The notes: generated from the sequence alone by a model not told the origin. DNA of 64,000 nt from Pseudomonas protegens CHA0 (GCF_000397205.1 NC_021237.1:6331001-6395000), one strand, 5' to 3'; shown: positions 1 to 8,011, counted from the first letter of the stretch. Numbers and translations are program-made.

Positions 1-366
1 CTCGACCCCGACGTGGTTGAGGTTGTTGGGTAACTTGGCGAAGGTCACGTTGATCGGCGGCTTGTAGAAATGCGCCTCCTGCTTGAGAAAGTCCGCGGAC
101 TTCTGGTTGGCCTGGAGCTTGGCCAGGGAAACACAAACTGTGGAAAAAGTGCCAACCGGCGGCAGCCCGGGGGTGCAGCTATAGGCGGGCACGCTGGTTG
201 GTGGCGCGGCGGCGGGTGCGTCGAGGGAGAAAGGCGCGGATCGCGGAAGCCTGTGATGAACGACAGTCCATTGCCTGAGCTCCCGGGAACCGGATGTGGA
301 TAAGTAACTGCCAGGTCCTTGTGGCATCCGTGAAGACAGGCCACTTGCCAGTGTCAAGGCAGCCAT
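1..366 (-). CDS. Unrecognised protein, incomplete at window edge
   Basis: An open frame runs off the left edge; the last in-frame stop lies just upstream and the first ATG is at 366. I do not recognise the product. Only bases 1-127 (about residue 80 onward, reading LAKLQANQKSADFLKQ) look like Pseudomonas coding sequence, with almost every codon ending in G or C. Bases 128-366 encode a Ser/Pro-rich low-complexity stretch with ordinary codon use and no clear ribosome binding site. The real gene may be truncated at its 5' end near base 127, or the upstream part may be a spurious extension. The base composition change coincides with a TGTGGAAAA motif resembling one inside the adjacent repeat array. 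Confidence 0.35.
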   Translation of the reverse strand, partial: MAALTLASGLSSRMPQGPGSYLSTSGSRELRQWTVVHHRLPRSAPFSLDAPAAAPPTSVPAYSCTPGLPPVGTFSTVCVSLAKLQANQKSADFLKQEAHFYKPPINVTFAKLPNNLNHVGVE

Positions 367-379
367 TAGAACTGTATGA

Positions 380-1020
380 AATTTGATCTATTGCCGTGCA
401 AGCCATGGATTACAAGGGGTGCAGCCTTCGACGAACACCTTATCCACACCTTGGCCCACAGCAACTGTGGGCAAGTTCCTCTGGCTTGGGGATATTTCGC
501 CGGGCAATGGCAATAAAATCCGTAACTTATGTAGAAAGTGCTGTTTTACAAGACATTGATCATTTTTTGAACACATCCATCAAAGCCATGTATTCAGAAG
601 GCTACAGAGGAAGGCGAACACCTTATCCACAGAACGGCCAACAGACTTTGGGGGCAACTCGGGTGCACGAGTCATGCACTGTGGAAAACCGCCAAACGCC
701 GCGCATTATCAGGGCCACGCCAGGATATTCTGCGGAAAAACCAGCATTTGGTCGTTTTTTGAACAAAATCTTGAAAGCCCCGTTCTGCAAGGGATACAGC
801 GCTAAGCGAACATCTTATCCACAGAAGCGCCAACAGACTTTGGGGGCAACTGCTGTGCAAAAGTCTACCCGAGGGTTTTCCCATCATGGAAAAAACGCCA
901 TAAAAAACGCCGACTTAGCCTGATCAAAAATCGTACAGGCGGCGCCAGGGCCCGCTGCACAAGGGCTGGAGCGAGGCGCGAACACCTTATCCACAGGTCC
1001 GCACACAGGGATTGTGAGTA
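380..1020. repeat. Degenerate tandem array with DnaA boxes
   Basis: Four imperfect units follow one another, each carrying a perfect TTATCCACA box in the same orientation: 440-448, 623-631, 815-823 and 987-995 (spacings 183, 192 and 172). A fifth perfect box faces the other way at 295-303. Around the box the core reads CGAACAyCTTATCCACA, and units two and three also share CCAACAGACTTTGGGGGCAA and a TTTTTTGAACA segment (563 and 755). The stretch is visibly richer in A and T than the flanking genes. An IHF-like site (12 of 13 positions) lies at 549-561 on the minus strand. TTATCCACA is the high-affinity DnaA box of oriC. Clusters of such boxes occur at origins and at DnaA-titration loci such as E. 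coli datA; which of these this is cannot be told from sequence. Confidence 0.8.
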
Positions 1021-1073
1021 ACCCTACCCCCCTGTCGCGAAAGACGGCCGGGAATTGTGCAAAACCGCGCCGG

Positions 1074-1151
1074 CCTCTTCGCCGGCAAGCCGGCTCCTAC
1101 AAGGCATGGGTACATTTCCCTCCCGTAGGAGCTGGCTTGCCAGCGAACAGC
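1074..1151. repeat. REP pair (BIME), family 1
   Basis: Two copies of the Pseudomonas REP palindrome (GTAGGAGCTGGCTTGCC type) face each other at about 1075-1100 and 1125-1150. The pair sits just downstream of etfB, a usual place for REPs. Confidence 0.85.
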
Positions 1152-1180
1152 GGTGCCAGGGGTTGTGCATAACCCTGAGG

Positions 1181-1951
1181 TCAGCGCACTACGCCTTCTT
1201 CGATGAGCAATTTGAGAATGGCTTCGGCACCCGCCTCAGGGCTGACGCCCTTGAGTACCTGGCCGGTGCCGCCGCTGGCCTTGGCGGTAGCGGCTTTCAT
1301 GCGGTCGGCGCCGCTCTTGGCCTTGATCACTTTCAGGCGCTTGGGGCGCGGCTTGGCCGGTTGCAGGCTGGAGCCTGTGAACAACTCGTCCTCCACCACC
1401 AGCACCTGGTCGGTTTCGAGCACGCCCCGGCGCGCCGGGCCGTAGGCGCTCTGGCGCGGCTTGGGTGCGGCGTTATCCACAGTGGCGAGGAATGGCAGGC
1501 GCACCTTGAGCCGGCGTCGCTGGCCGCGAGGCAAGGCTTGCAGGACATGGGCCACGCCATCGCCCAGGGACTCGACCTGGGCCAGCCCCACCACCAGCGG
1601 CCAGCCGAGGTTTTCCGCCAGCAGGAATGGCAGCATCCCCGAGCCCTCGCCGGTTTCCGCCTGGCTGCCGGTGAGCACCACCTGGGCGCCGGCATGACGC
1701 AGGTACTGGGTCAGTGCCGGCAGGGCATCGGCGCCCGCCGGCTGCTCCAGCACATGCAGCTGTTCCAGGCCCATGCCCAGGTAGGCGCGCAGGGCCGGTT
1801 CGGCTACATCGCCGGCATGCAGCACCTGCAACTGCGCACCGGCCAGTTGCAGGCCCAGTTCCACTGCCCGGGCATCCTGTTCGGCACGCCGCGGGCGGCC
1901 GGAGGTGGGGTGGGCGCCAATCGAAATCAGGCTGATTACATTGCTGTGCAT
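1181..1951 (-). CDS. Electron transfer flavoprotein beta subunit, dimethylglycine pathway
   Basis: A 256-aa EtfB-family protein, equivalent by position to PA5401. With the alpha subunit just upstream it should form an ETF heterodimer accepting electrons from DgcA/DgcB and passing them to the respiratory chain. The nucleotide-binding stretch typical of EtfB is recognisable around residues 92-120 (GSQAETGEGSGM followed by LLAENLGWP). The C-terminal 40 residues are lysine-rich, as in other beta subunits, and would wrap around the alpha subunit. It is the last gene of the minus-strand dgc operon, 9 bases after etfA. Perfect DnaA boxes lie inside the gene (1473-1481) and a one-variant box spans its start codon (1945-1953). 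Confidence 0.88.
   Translation of the reverse strand: MHSNVISLISIGAHPTSGRPRRAEQDARAVELGLQLAGAQLQVLHAGDVAEPALRAYLGMGLEQLHVLEQPAGADALPALTQYLRHAGAQVVLTGSQAETGEGSGMLPFLLAENLGWPLVVGLAQVESLGDGVAHVLQALPRGQRRRLKVRLPFLATVDNAAPKPRQSAYGPARRGVLETDQVLVVEDELFTGSSLQPAKPRPKRLKVIKAKSGADRMKAATAKASGGTGQVLKGVSPEAGAEAILKLLIEEGVVR
1473..1481 (+). promoter_or_regulatory. DnaA box inside etfB
   Basis: Perfect TTATCCACA within codons for T-V-D-N of EtfB. It belongs to the same local excess of boxes as the array to its left. Confidence 0.6.
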
Positions 1952-1960
1952 AACATCCCC

Positions 1961-3181
1961 TTAAGCCGCATCGCGCTTGGCGTCGTTGCGGTAGGCCGCT
2001 ACCGCCGCGATCAAGGCCTTGAGAATCTCCGCGCTGTCGCCAATCACCGACAGGTCGGCACGCTTGATCATGTCGCAACCCGGGTCGAGGTTGATCGCCA
2101 CCACCTTGTCGCAGGCACCAATGCCTTGCAGGTGCTGGATCGCTCCGGAAATCCCCACCGCCACATAGACCCGCGCGGTGACCCAGATACCACTGGCCCC
2201 CACTTGCCGGTCGCGGGCCATGAAGCCGTCGTCCACCGCCACCCGCGAAGCGCCTTCGGTGGCCCCCAGGGCGGCGGCGGTCTGGTGAAACAGCGGCCAG
2301 TCCTTGACCCCGTTGCCCCCGGAAAAGATGAATTCGGCCTCGGCCATGGGAATCGCCGCCGGGTCCACCGCCACTGCGCCCAGGTCTTCGATCCGCGCCA
2401 GGCTGCGGGCCACGCTTGTGGATAACTCCACCGGCAAGGCTTCGTGGCGGGTTTCGCTGACCGGCTCCGCGCATTCGGCGGCGGCCAGGATCAAGCGCGC
2501 CACCGGCCGCGCCAGGTCCTGCAGGCCGGCGCCGGCACGGCCGATGCACTGCCCGTCCTTGACCTGCCAGACCCGGGTCGCCGGGCGTTCGCCCAGGGCC
2601 GCGGCAAAGCGCCGGCCCAGTTCGCCGCCGCCGGTGCGGCTGTCGGGCAGCAGCCAGTGACGCGGGCTGAACTGGTTATCCACAGCCCGCAGGCCCTGCA
2701 CCCGTTGCTCCGGTGCATAACCTTCGAACTCGCTGCCTTGCAGCACCAGCAGGCGGTCGACACCCGCGGTGGCGAAGGCCGATTCCTTGTGCTCGCCGAA
2801 CACCACCGCCAGCACCGCGCCGTCCTGGCCCGCCAGCTGATGGGCCAGGCCCAGAAGGTCGCGGTCGTGGCTGCTCAGGCGGCCACCGACCATGTCCGGC
2901 ACCACGCTGATGTAGAACGCCGGCTGCGCCACTTGATGCAGCGGCAACTGCACCTCGGCCGCTGCCGTGCGCTTGGCGCTGCCGCCCTGCTGGGCGCCAC
3001 TGCGGTCGATGCGCTTGAGGCCGTTGGGGCCGATGAAACCGATGCCGTGGGGGTTCTTGCGGATCAGGCCATTGGGCCCCATCCAGCTGTGTTGCGCCGG
3101 CTGCATGGCCGCGTGCAGCGGGTGCAGGCGGTTGCGGGCGATCCACTCGGCCCGGGGATCGCGGCGGATAATGTCGCTCAT
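1961..3181 (-). CDS. Electron transfer flavoprotein alpha subunit, dimethylglycine pathway
   Basis: A 406-aa EtfA-family protein, positional equivalent of PA5400. The C-terminal FAD domain is clear: SGGNGVKDW near residue 285, the GASR-AVDDGF segment, the AVGISGAIQHL signature near residue 345 and NLDPGCDMIKRAD. The protein carries roughly 100 extra N-terminal residues before the normal ETF alpha fold, including a duplicated GPNGL motif (MGPNGLIRKNPHG, IGPNGLKRID); the usual alpha subunit is about 310 aa. The start codon shares one base with the dgcB stop (TGATG at 3183-3179), so translation is probably coupled. Two perfect DnaA boxes lie within the gene; one of them uses the rare leucine codon TTA. 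Confidence 0.9.
   Translation of the reverse strand: MSDIIRRDPRAEWIARNRLHPLHAAMQPAQHSWMGPNGLIRKNPHGIGFIGPNGLKRIDRSGAQQGGSAKRTAAAEVQLPLHQVAQPAFYISVVPDMVGGRLSSHDRDLLGLAHQLAGQDGAVLAVVFGEHKESAFATAGVDRLLVLQGSEFEGYAPEQRVQGLRAVDNQFSPRHWLLPDSRTGGGELGRRFAAALGERPATRVWQVKDGQCIGRAGAGLQDLARPVARLILAAAECAEPVSETRHEALPVELSTSVARSLARIEDLGAVAVDPAAIPMAEAEFIFSGGNGVKDWPLFHQTAAALGATEGASRVAVDDGFMARDRQVGASGIWVTARVYVAVGISGAIQHLQGIGACDKVVAINLDPGCDMIKRADLSVIGDSAEILKALIAAVAAYRNDAKRDAA
2417..2425 (-). promoter_or_regulatory. DnaA box inside etfA
   Basis: Perfect box read on the coding strand as GAG TTA TCC ACA AGC (E-L-S-T-S). TTA is the least used leucine codon in high-GC Pseudomonas, so the DNA word rather than the protein may be what is conserved. 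Confidence 0.55.
2676..2684 (+). promoter_or_regulatory. DnaA box inside etfA
   Basis: Perfect TTATCCACA within codons for A-V-D-N-Q of EtfA. Confidence 0.55.
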
Positions 3182-5130
3182 CAGTGCACCTCCGCAGGTT
3201 CAGGTTTCACCGACGCCGGCGCTTTGCTCGGGGCGGCGTCTTCGAGCAAGGCATCGGCTACCAGTTCGGCGATGTCCTTGATCATCGGCCGCGGCTCCAC
3301 CACCCCTTCGAGCATCGCCGTGCACTGTGGACAACCCACGGCCACCAGCTCGGCGCCGGTTTCGCGGATGTCCTGCATGCGCATGTCGGGAATCCGTTGC
3401 TTGCCCGGAATGTCGGTGATCGGCGCGCCGCCGCCACCGCCGCAGCAACGGGAACGGAAGCCCGAGCGCTGCATTTCCTTGATCTCGATGCCCAGGGCCC
3501 GCAGTACCTCGCGCGGCGCTTCGTATTCACCGTTGTAACGGCCCAGGTAGCACGGGTCGTGGTAGGTCACGCTATTGCCTTTGTGCTGGCCCAGATTGAG
3601 GGCACCAGCACCAATCAACTCGGCCAGGTAGGTGCTGTGGTGCTGCACCAGGTAGTTGCCATCGAAGGCGCCGTACTCGTTCTTCAGCACATGGAAACTG
3701 TGGGGATCGCAGGTGACGATGCGCTTGAAGCGGTACTTGGCCAGGGTCTGGATGTTGCGCTTGGCCAGCAGCTGGAAAGTCGCTTCGTCGCCCAGGCGCC
3801 GGGCCACGTCACCGCTGTCGCGCTCTTCCAGGCCGAGCACGGCGAAGTCCACCTTGGCCGCCTTGAGCACTTTGACGAAGGCCCGCAGGGTGCGCTGGTT
3901 GCGCATGTCGAAGGCGCCGTCGCCGACCCAGAACAGCACGTCGGTGCTTTGTTTGTCGCTGAGCAGGGACAGGTTCAGGTCCGCCGCCCAGTTCATCCGC
4001 CCGCCGGGGTTGAAGCCGCCGGGGTTGTCGGTGGCAATGAGGTTTTCCAGGACCTCGGCGCCCTTGTTCGGCGTGGCGCCCTTCTCCAGGGTCAGGTGGC
4101 GACGCATGTCGACGATGGCATCGACGTGTTCGATCATCATCGGGCATTCCTCGACACAGGCCCGGCAGGTGGTGCAGGACCACAGGGTCTCGGCGTCCAC
4201 CAGGCCGTTGACGATGGGCTGGTGCGGGTTGCCGCCGTGTTCGCCGATGGCCTTGCCAGGGTACGGGCTGCCAGCGAACTGCGCGTCGGTACCGCCGGCC
4301 AGGCCGACCACCATGTCCTGGATCAGTTTCTTCGGGTTCAGCGGCTGGCCGGCGGCGAAGGCCGGGCACGCCGCCTCGCACTTGCCGCACTGCACGCAGG
4401 CGTCGAAGCCCAGCAACTGGTTCCAGGTGAAGTCCTTGGGCTTTTCCACCCCCAAAGGCGCGTTCGGGTCTTCCAGGTCCAACGGTTTGAGGCCGGTGGA
4501 GCGTCCGCCACCAAAGCGCTCGGCGCGCCGGTGCCAGGCCAGGTGCAGGGCACCAGCGAAGGCGTGCTTCATCGGCCCGCCCCAGGTCATGCCGAAGAAC
4601 AGCTCGGACACGCCCCAGAGCACACCCAGCGCAAGCAGCGCCGCCAGCAGCCAGCCACCGAAGTTTTCCGGAAGGATCCCGGCCACCGGCAGGGTCGCCA
4701 CGAAGAAGCTCACGGAGAATGCCAGCAGGCTTTTGGGCAGGCGCATCCACGGCCCTTTGGACAGCCGCGCCGGCGGGTTGCGCCGACGCTTGGCGACGAA
4801 CAGCGCGCCGACGAACATCAGCGTGGCGGCCAGCAGCAAGGCATAACCCAGGATGCGGTTGTGCAGGCCGAAACCGTGCACCAGGATCGCCAGCACGGCG
4901 GCCAGGACAAAGCCCCCCGCCGTGGCCACGTGGGTGTTGGCCATGTATTTGTCCCGGGCCACCACGTGGTGCAGATCCACCATGTAGCGCTTGGGCATGG
5001 CCAGCAGGCCGCCAATCAGATCGACCTTGGAGGCTCGCCCCCGGCGCCACATGGCCACGCGTCGCAGCGCGCCAAGGACCGCAAGGCCGATGGCGGCGAA
5101 CAACAGAATGGGAAGAAGGGTGTTCAACAT
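3181..5130 (-). CDS. dgcB: Dimethylglycine catabolism protein DgcB, membrane Fe-S oxidoreductase
   Basis: A 649-aa protein matching DgcB (PA5399). About five hydrophobic helices fill the first 185 residues, so it is an inner-membrane protein. Two ferredoxin-type 4Fe-4S motifs follow: CVQCGKCEAACP around residue 243 and CTTCRACVEECP around residue 317. The C-terminal half carries the cysteine-rich CCG domains of the heterodisulfide-reductase/GlpC family (DPCYLGRYNGEYE, SRCCGGGGG, CPQC). Together with DgcA it is needed for demethylation of dimethylglycine to sarcosine; it most likely moves electrons between DgcA, the ETF encoded next to it and quinones. The start lies about 115 bases from the dgcA stop, and a REP pair fills that gap. 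Confidence 0.93.
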   Translation of the reverse strand: MLNTLLPILLFAAIGLAVLGALRRVAMWRRGRASKVDLIGGLLAMPKRYMVDLHHVVARDKYMANTHVATAGGFVLAAVLAILVHGFGLHNRILGYALLLAATLMFVGALFVAKRRRNPPARLSKGPWMRLPKSLLAFSVSFFVATLPVAGILPENFGGWLLAALLALGVLWGVSELFFGMTWGGPMKHAFAGALHLAWHRRAERFGGGRSTGLKPLDLEDPNAPLGVEKPKDFTWNQLLGFDACVQCGKCEAACPAFAAGQPLNPKKLIQDMVVGLAGGTDAQFAGSPYPGKAIGEHGGNPHQPIVNGLVDAETLWSCTTCRACVEECPMMIEHVDAIVDMRRHLTLEKGATPNKGAEVLENLIATDNPGGFNPGGRMNWAADLNLSLLSDKQSTDVLFWVGDGAFDMRNQRTLRAFVKVLKAAKVDFAVLGLEERDSGDVARRLGDEATFQLLAKRNIQTLAKYRFKRIVTCDPHSFHVLKNEYGAFDGNYLVQHHSTYLAELIGAGALNLGQHKGNSVTYHDPCYLGRYNGEYEAPREVLRALGIEIKEMQRSGFRSRCCGGGGGAPITDIPGKQRIPDMRMQDIRETGAELVAVGCPQCTAMLEGVVEPRPMIKDIAELVADALLEDAAPSKAPASVKPEPAEVH

Positions 5131-5157
5131 GGTGGAGCTCCCAAAGACCTGGGGCCT

Positions 5158-5238
5158 TGTAGGAGCTGGCTTGCCAGCGATCAGGCAGCACGCGGTATCT
5201 CGCCAGTGCCGATCGCCGGCAAGCCGGCTCCTACAGGA
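5158..5238. repeat. REP pair (BIME), family 1
   Basis: Inverted pair of GTAGGAGCTGGCTTGCC-type REPs between dgcA and dgcB, that is, inside the operon. Confidence 0.85.
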
Positions 5239-5244
5239 AGTGGC

Positions 5245-7305
5245 TTAGAAATCCTTGCACAGGCGCAGTGCGTCGTAGATCGCGGCATGGGTGTTGCGCT
5301 GGGATACGCAGTCGCCGATGCGGAACAACAGGTAGCCCTCCCCCGTCTCGCTCAGGCACGGCTGCGGCTTGATCGCGAACAGCGCCTCGACGTCCATCTG
5401 GCCCTTGTTGCGCGAACCTTCCTTGAGCCCGTAGTAGAGCTCTTCGTCGGGACGCACGCCGTTTTCCACCACCACCTGGTCCACCACCCGTTCTTCCCGG
5501 GCGCCGGTGTATTCGTTTTCCAGCACCGCCACCAGCTTGTCGCCCTCGCGGTAGACCTTCTCCAGGGTCAGGTCCCCGGTCATGATCACTTCCTTGGGGT
5601 ACAGGCTGCGGTAGTAGGTAGGGAACGAGGTGCCGCCCACGGCGATGCCCGGCTTGATGTCGTCGGTGACGATTTCCACTTGCGAACCCTTGTCGGCGAT
5701 GAAGTCGGTGACCGACATGCCGGTGAACTCGCAGATGGTGTCGTACACCAGCACGTTCTTGCCCGGCGCCACCTTGCCGTCGAGGATGTCCCAACTGCTG
5801 ACCACCAACCCTTCGGCGGCGCCCCAGTGCTCGTTCTGCTCGATGAACGGATGGCCGCCCACGGCCAGCACCACCACGTCGGGGCGCAGGTCGAGAATGG
5901 TCGCGGTGTCCGCCGCGGTGCCCAGGCGCAGGTCGACCTTCAGGCGCGCCAGTTCCAGCTGGTACCAGCGGGTGATACCGGCGATCTGGTCCCGTTGCGG
6001 GGCCTTGGAAGCGGTGGTGATCTGCCCGCCAATGGCTTCCTTCTTCTCGAACAGGGTCACGTCGTGGCCGCGTTCGGCGGCGACGCGAGCGGCTTCCATA
6101 CCGGCAGGACCGGCACCGACCACCACCACCTTGCGCTTGATGCCGGTGGTTTTCTCAATGATGTGCGGCACGCCCATGTATTCACGGGACGTGGCGGCGT
6201 TCTGGATGCACAGCACGTCCAGGCCCTGGTACTGGCGGTCGATGCAGTAGTTGGCGCCGACGCACTGTTTGATCTGGTCGATCTGGCCCATCTTGATCTT
6301 GGCGATCAGGTGCGGGTCGGCCATGTGCGCGCGGGTCATGCCCACCATGTCGACGTAACCGCCTTCGAGAATCCGCGTGGCCTGGTTCGGGTCCTTGATG
6401 TTCTGTGCGTGCAGCACCGGCACCTTGACCACTTCCTTGATGCCCGCCGCCAGGTGCAGGAACGGCTCCGGCGGGAAGCTCATGTTGGGGATCACGTTGG
6501 CCAGGGTGTTGTGGGTGTCGCAGCCCGAACCCACCACGCCGATGAAGTCCAGCATGCCGGTGTCGTCGTAATACTTGGCGATCTGCTTCATGTCCTCATG
6601 GGACAGGCCGTCCGGGTGGAACTCGTCGCCGCACAGGCGCATGCCCACGCAGAAATCGTCGCCCACTTCAGCGCGTACCGCCTTGAGCACTTCCAGGCCG
6701 AAACGCATGCGTTTCTCGAAGGTGCCGCCCCATTCGTCGGTGCGTTTGTTGACCCGTGGGCTCCAGAACTGGTCGATCATGTGCTGGTGCACCGCCGACA
6801 GCTCGACACCGTCCAGGCCACCGGCCTTGGCCCGGCGCGCGGCCTGGGCGTAGTTGCCGATCACCCGCCAGATCTCCTCCGGCTCGATGGTCTTGCAGGT
6901 GGCGCGGTGCACTGGCTCGCGCACCCCGGACGGCGACATCAGGGTCGGCCAGTTGAAACCGTCCCAGCGCGAGCGCCGGCCCATGTGGGTAATCTGGATC
7001 ATGATCTTGGCGCCATGCTTGTGCATGGCGTCGGCCAGGTTCTGGAAATGCGGGATGATGCGGTCGGTGGACAGGTTCACCGAGCTCCACCACTCCTGGG
7101 GGCTGTCGATGGCCACCACCGAGGAACCACCACAGATCGCCAGGCCGATGCCGCCCTTGGCCTTTTCTTCGTAGTACTTCACATACCGTTCAGTCGTCAT
7201 GCCGCCGTCAGTCGCATAGACCTCGGCGTGCGCGGTGCTCAGCACACGGTTGCGGATGGTCAGTTTGCCGATCTGGATCGGCTGGAACATCGCTTCGAAA
7301 GCCAT
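5245..7305 (-). CDS. dgcA: Dimethylglycine demethylase subunit DgcA
   Basis: A 686-aa protein of the trimethylamine dehydrogenase / 2,4-dienoyl-CoA reductase type, equivalent to PA5398. Residues 1-370 form an old-yellow-enzyme FMN barrel (LSTAHAE, QITHMGRRS, VELSAVHQHMIDQFWSP, MRLCGDEF). Residues 391-686 form an FAD/NAD(P)-binding half starting with VVVVGAGPAGMEAARVAAER. The linker that normally binds a 4Fe-4S cluster reads CVGANYC then LC, so cysteines 348, 354 and 366 are present but the second ligand is alanine 351. The gene lies 15 bases downstream of the 4VR-domain gene in the same operon. It oxidatively demethylates dimethylglycine to sarcosine in the cytoplasm. Confidence 0.93.
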   Translation of the reverse strand: MAFEAMFQPIQIGKLTIRNRVLSTAHAEVYATDGGMTTERYVKYYEEKAKGGIGLAICGGSSVVAIDSPQEWWSSVNLSTDRIIPHFQNLADAMHKHGAKIMIQITHMGRRSRWDGFNWPTLMSPSGVREPVHRATCKTIEPEEIWRVIGNYAQAARRAKAGGLDGVELSAVHQHMIDQFWSPRVNKRTDEWGGTFEKRMRFGLEVLKAVRAEVGDDFCVGMRLCGDEFHPDGLSHEDMKQIAKYYDDTGMLDFIGVVGSGCDTHNTLANVIPNMSFPPEPFLHLAAGIKEVVKVPVLHAQNIKDPNQATRILEGGYVDMVGMTRAHMADPHLIAKIKMGQIDQIKQCVGANYCIDRQYQGLDVLCIQNAATSREYMGVPHIIEKTTGIKRKVVVVGAGPAGMEAARVAAERGHDVTLFEKKEAIGGQITTASKAPQRDQIAGITRWYQLELARLKVDLRLGTAADTATILDLRPDVVVLAVGGHPFIEQNEHWGAAEGLVVSSWDILDGKVAPGKNVLVYDTICEFTGMSVTDFIADKGSQVEIVTDDIKPGIAVGGTSFPTYYRSLYPKEVIMTGDLTLEKVYREGDKLVAVLENEYTGAREERVVDQVVVENGVRPDEELYYGLKEGSRNKGQMDVEALFAIKPQPCLSETGEGYLLFRIGDCVSQRNTHAAIYDALRLCKDF

Positions 7306-7320
7306 TTTTCTTAACTCCGC

Positions 7321-7851
7321 TTACAACGGTTTGACGACGAACAGGCCATCGTCGTGGCCTTCTTCGGAACCACCGTAAACCTGCTCTGCCACGGTGCGGA
7401 TCTTGCTGCCACGGGCCGCCAGGATCTGGTCCATGGCACCGGCGAACCAGCCGGTGAACATGTAGTCCACCTTGCGCCCGACCTTGCCGTACACGTAGAC
7501 GAAGGCCGAGTGTTCGAGCTTGACGCTGGCGGTGCCTTTATCCAGGTCGATGTCCTGGATCTTGAACAGGCCCCAGCCGCGCTGGGACAGGCGCTTCATG
7601 TAGTGCTCGAACACCGCGACGCCTTCCAGGCCGTGGCATTCGGCTTCTTTTTCGCACCAGTGCCAGGCGGACTTGTAGCCGGCCTTGTAGAGGATCTCGG
7701 CGTAGGCATCGGCGCCCAACACCTCCTCGATGCCCATGTGGTTGTTGACGAAGAAATGCCGTGGCACGTAGAGCATCGGCAGGGCGTCGGAGGTCCAGAC
7801 ACCGGTTTCGCTGTCGACTTCGATAGGCAATTGCGGGGCGATCTTGGCCAT
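7321..7851 (-). CDS. 4-vinyl reductase (4VR)-like conserved protein of dgc operon
   Basis: A 176-aa protein at the position of PA5397, always next to dgcA in Pseudomonas. It resembles the 4VR / V4R small-molecule binding family (DUF5943-type): a compact domain with GYKSAWHWCEKEAECHGLEG in the middle and VGRKVDYMFTGWFAGAM towards the end. No catalytic motif or signal peptide is visible. Its role in betaine catabolism is unknown; ligand sensing or cofactor handling for DgcA is a guess from location. It overlaps nothing and is 15 bases before dgcA. A perfect DnaA box ends 21 bases upstream of its start. Confidence 0.8.
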   Translation of the reverse strand: MAKIAPQLPIEVDSETGVWTSDALPMLYVPRHFFVNNHMGIEEVLGADAYAEILYKAGYKSAWHWCEKEAECHGLEGVAVFEHYMKRLSQRGWGLFKIQDIDLDKGTASVKLEHSAFVYVYGKVGRKVDYMFTGWFAGAMDQILAARGSKIRTVAEQVYGGSEEGHDDGLFVVKPL

Positions 7852-7871
7852 GTTTCAAAACTCCGGAATTC

Positions 7872-7880
7872 TGTGGATAA
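7872..7880 (-). promoter_or_regulatory. DnaA box upstream of the PA5397-dgcA genes
   Basis: Perfect TTATCCACA on the minus strand, 21 bases before the ATG of the 4VR-like gene and downstream of a REP pair. DnaA bound here could affect expression of the dgc genes; that is inference. Confidence 0.55.
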
Positions 7881-7888
7881 GTACGTCT

Positions 7889-7990
7889 GTAGCCGCTGCC
7901 GCAGGCTGCGAAAGGCTCGAAGAGCCTTCCGAAGGCCGCAAGAGCGCGTCTCCTTCGGAGCCGATCGCAGCCTGCGGCAGCGGCTACAGG
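7889..7990. repeat. Inverted REP pair, family 2
   Basis: GTAGCCGCTGCCGCAGGCTG and its inverted copy (CAGCCTGCGGCAGCGGCTAC) bracket about 55 bases. This REP family differs from the GGCTTGCC family found elsewhere. It separates the dipeptidase gene from the 4VR gene. Confidence 0.88.
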
Positions 7991-8011
7991 AATGTGCTGT
8001 GGGGGGTGGCC

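Larger units (their letters stand above)
367..1180. other. Intergenic region upstream-left of etfB
   Basis: About 800 bases without a convincing gene. It holds the DnaA-box repeat array (380-1020), a REP pair (1074-1151) and a further consensus-type box TTATGCACA in reverse at 1164-1172. A plus-strand open frame at 396-923 exists only because the repeat periods 183 and 192 are multiples of three. Confidence 0.7.

Noticed and set aside
396..923. A 175-codon plus-strand open frame with internal repeats (RTPYPQ and QQTLGA in each unit)
   Set aside because: It coincides with the DnaA-box repeat array; two of the periods happen to be multiples of three, codon use is not Pseudomonas-like, and the fourth unit breaks the frame.
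1074..1151. Repeated GGCTTGCC palindromes as a CRISPR-like array
   Set aside because: They are classic Pseudomonas REP elements occurring as inverted pairs, without regularly spaced direct repeats or spacers, and no cas gene is present.
3320..3330. TGTGGACAA in dgcB as another DnaA box
   Set aside because: It differs from TTATNCACA at a conserved position and encodes the conserved C-P-Q-C motif, so it is explained by the protein.
3184..7314. A very long plus-strand open frame antisense to dgcB and dgcA
   Set aside because: It mirrors the real genes in a high-GC background, is rich in His, Gly and Ala without domain motifs, and has no ribosome binding site.
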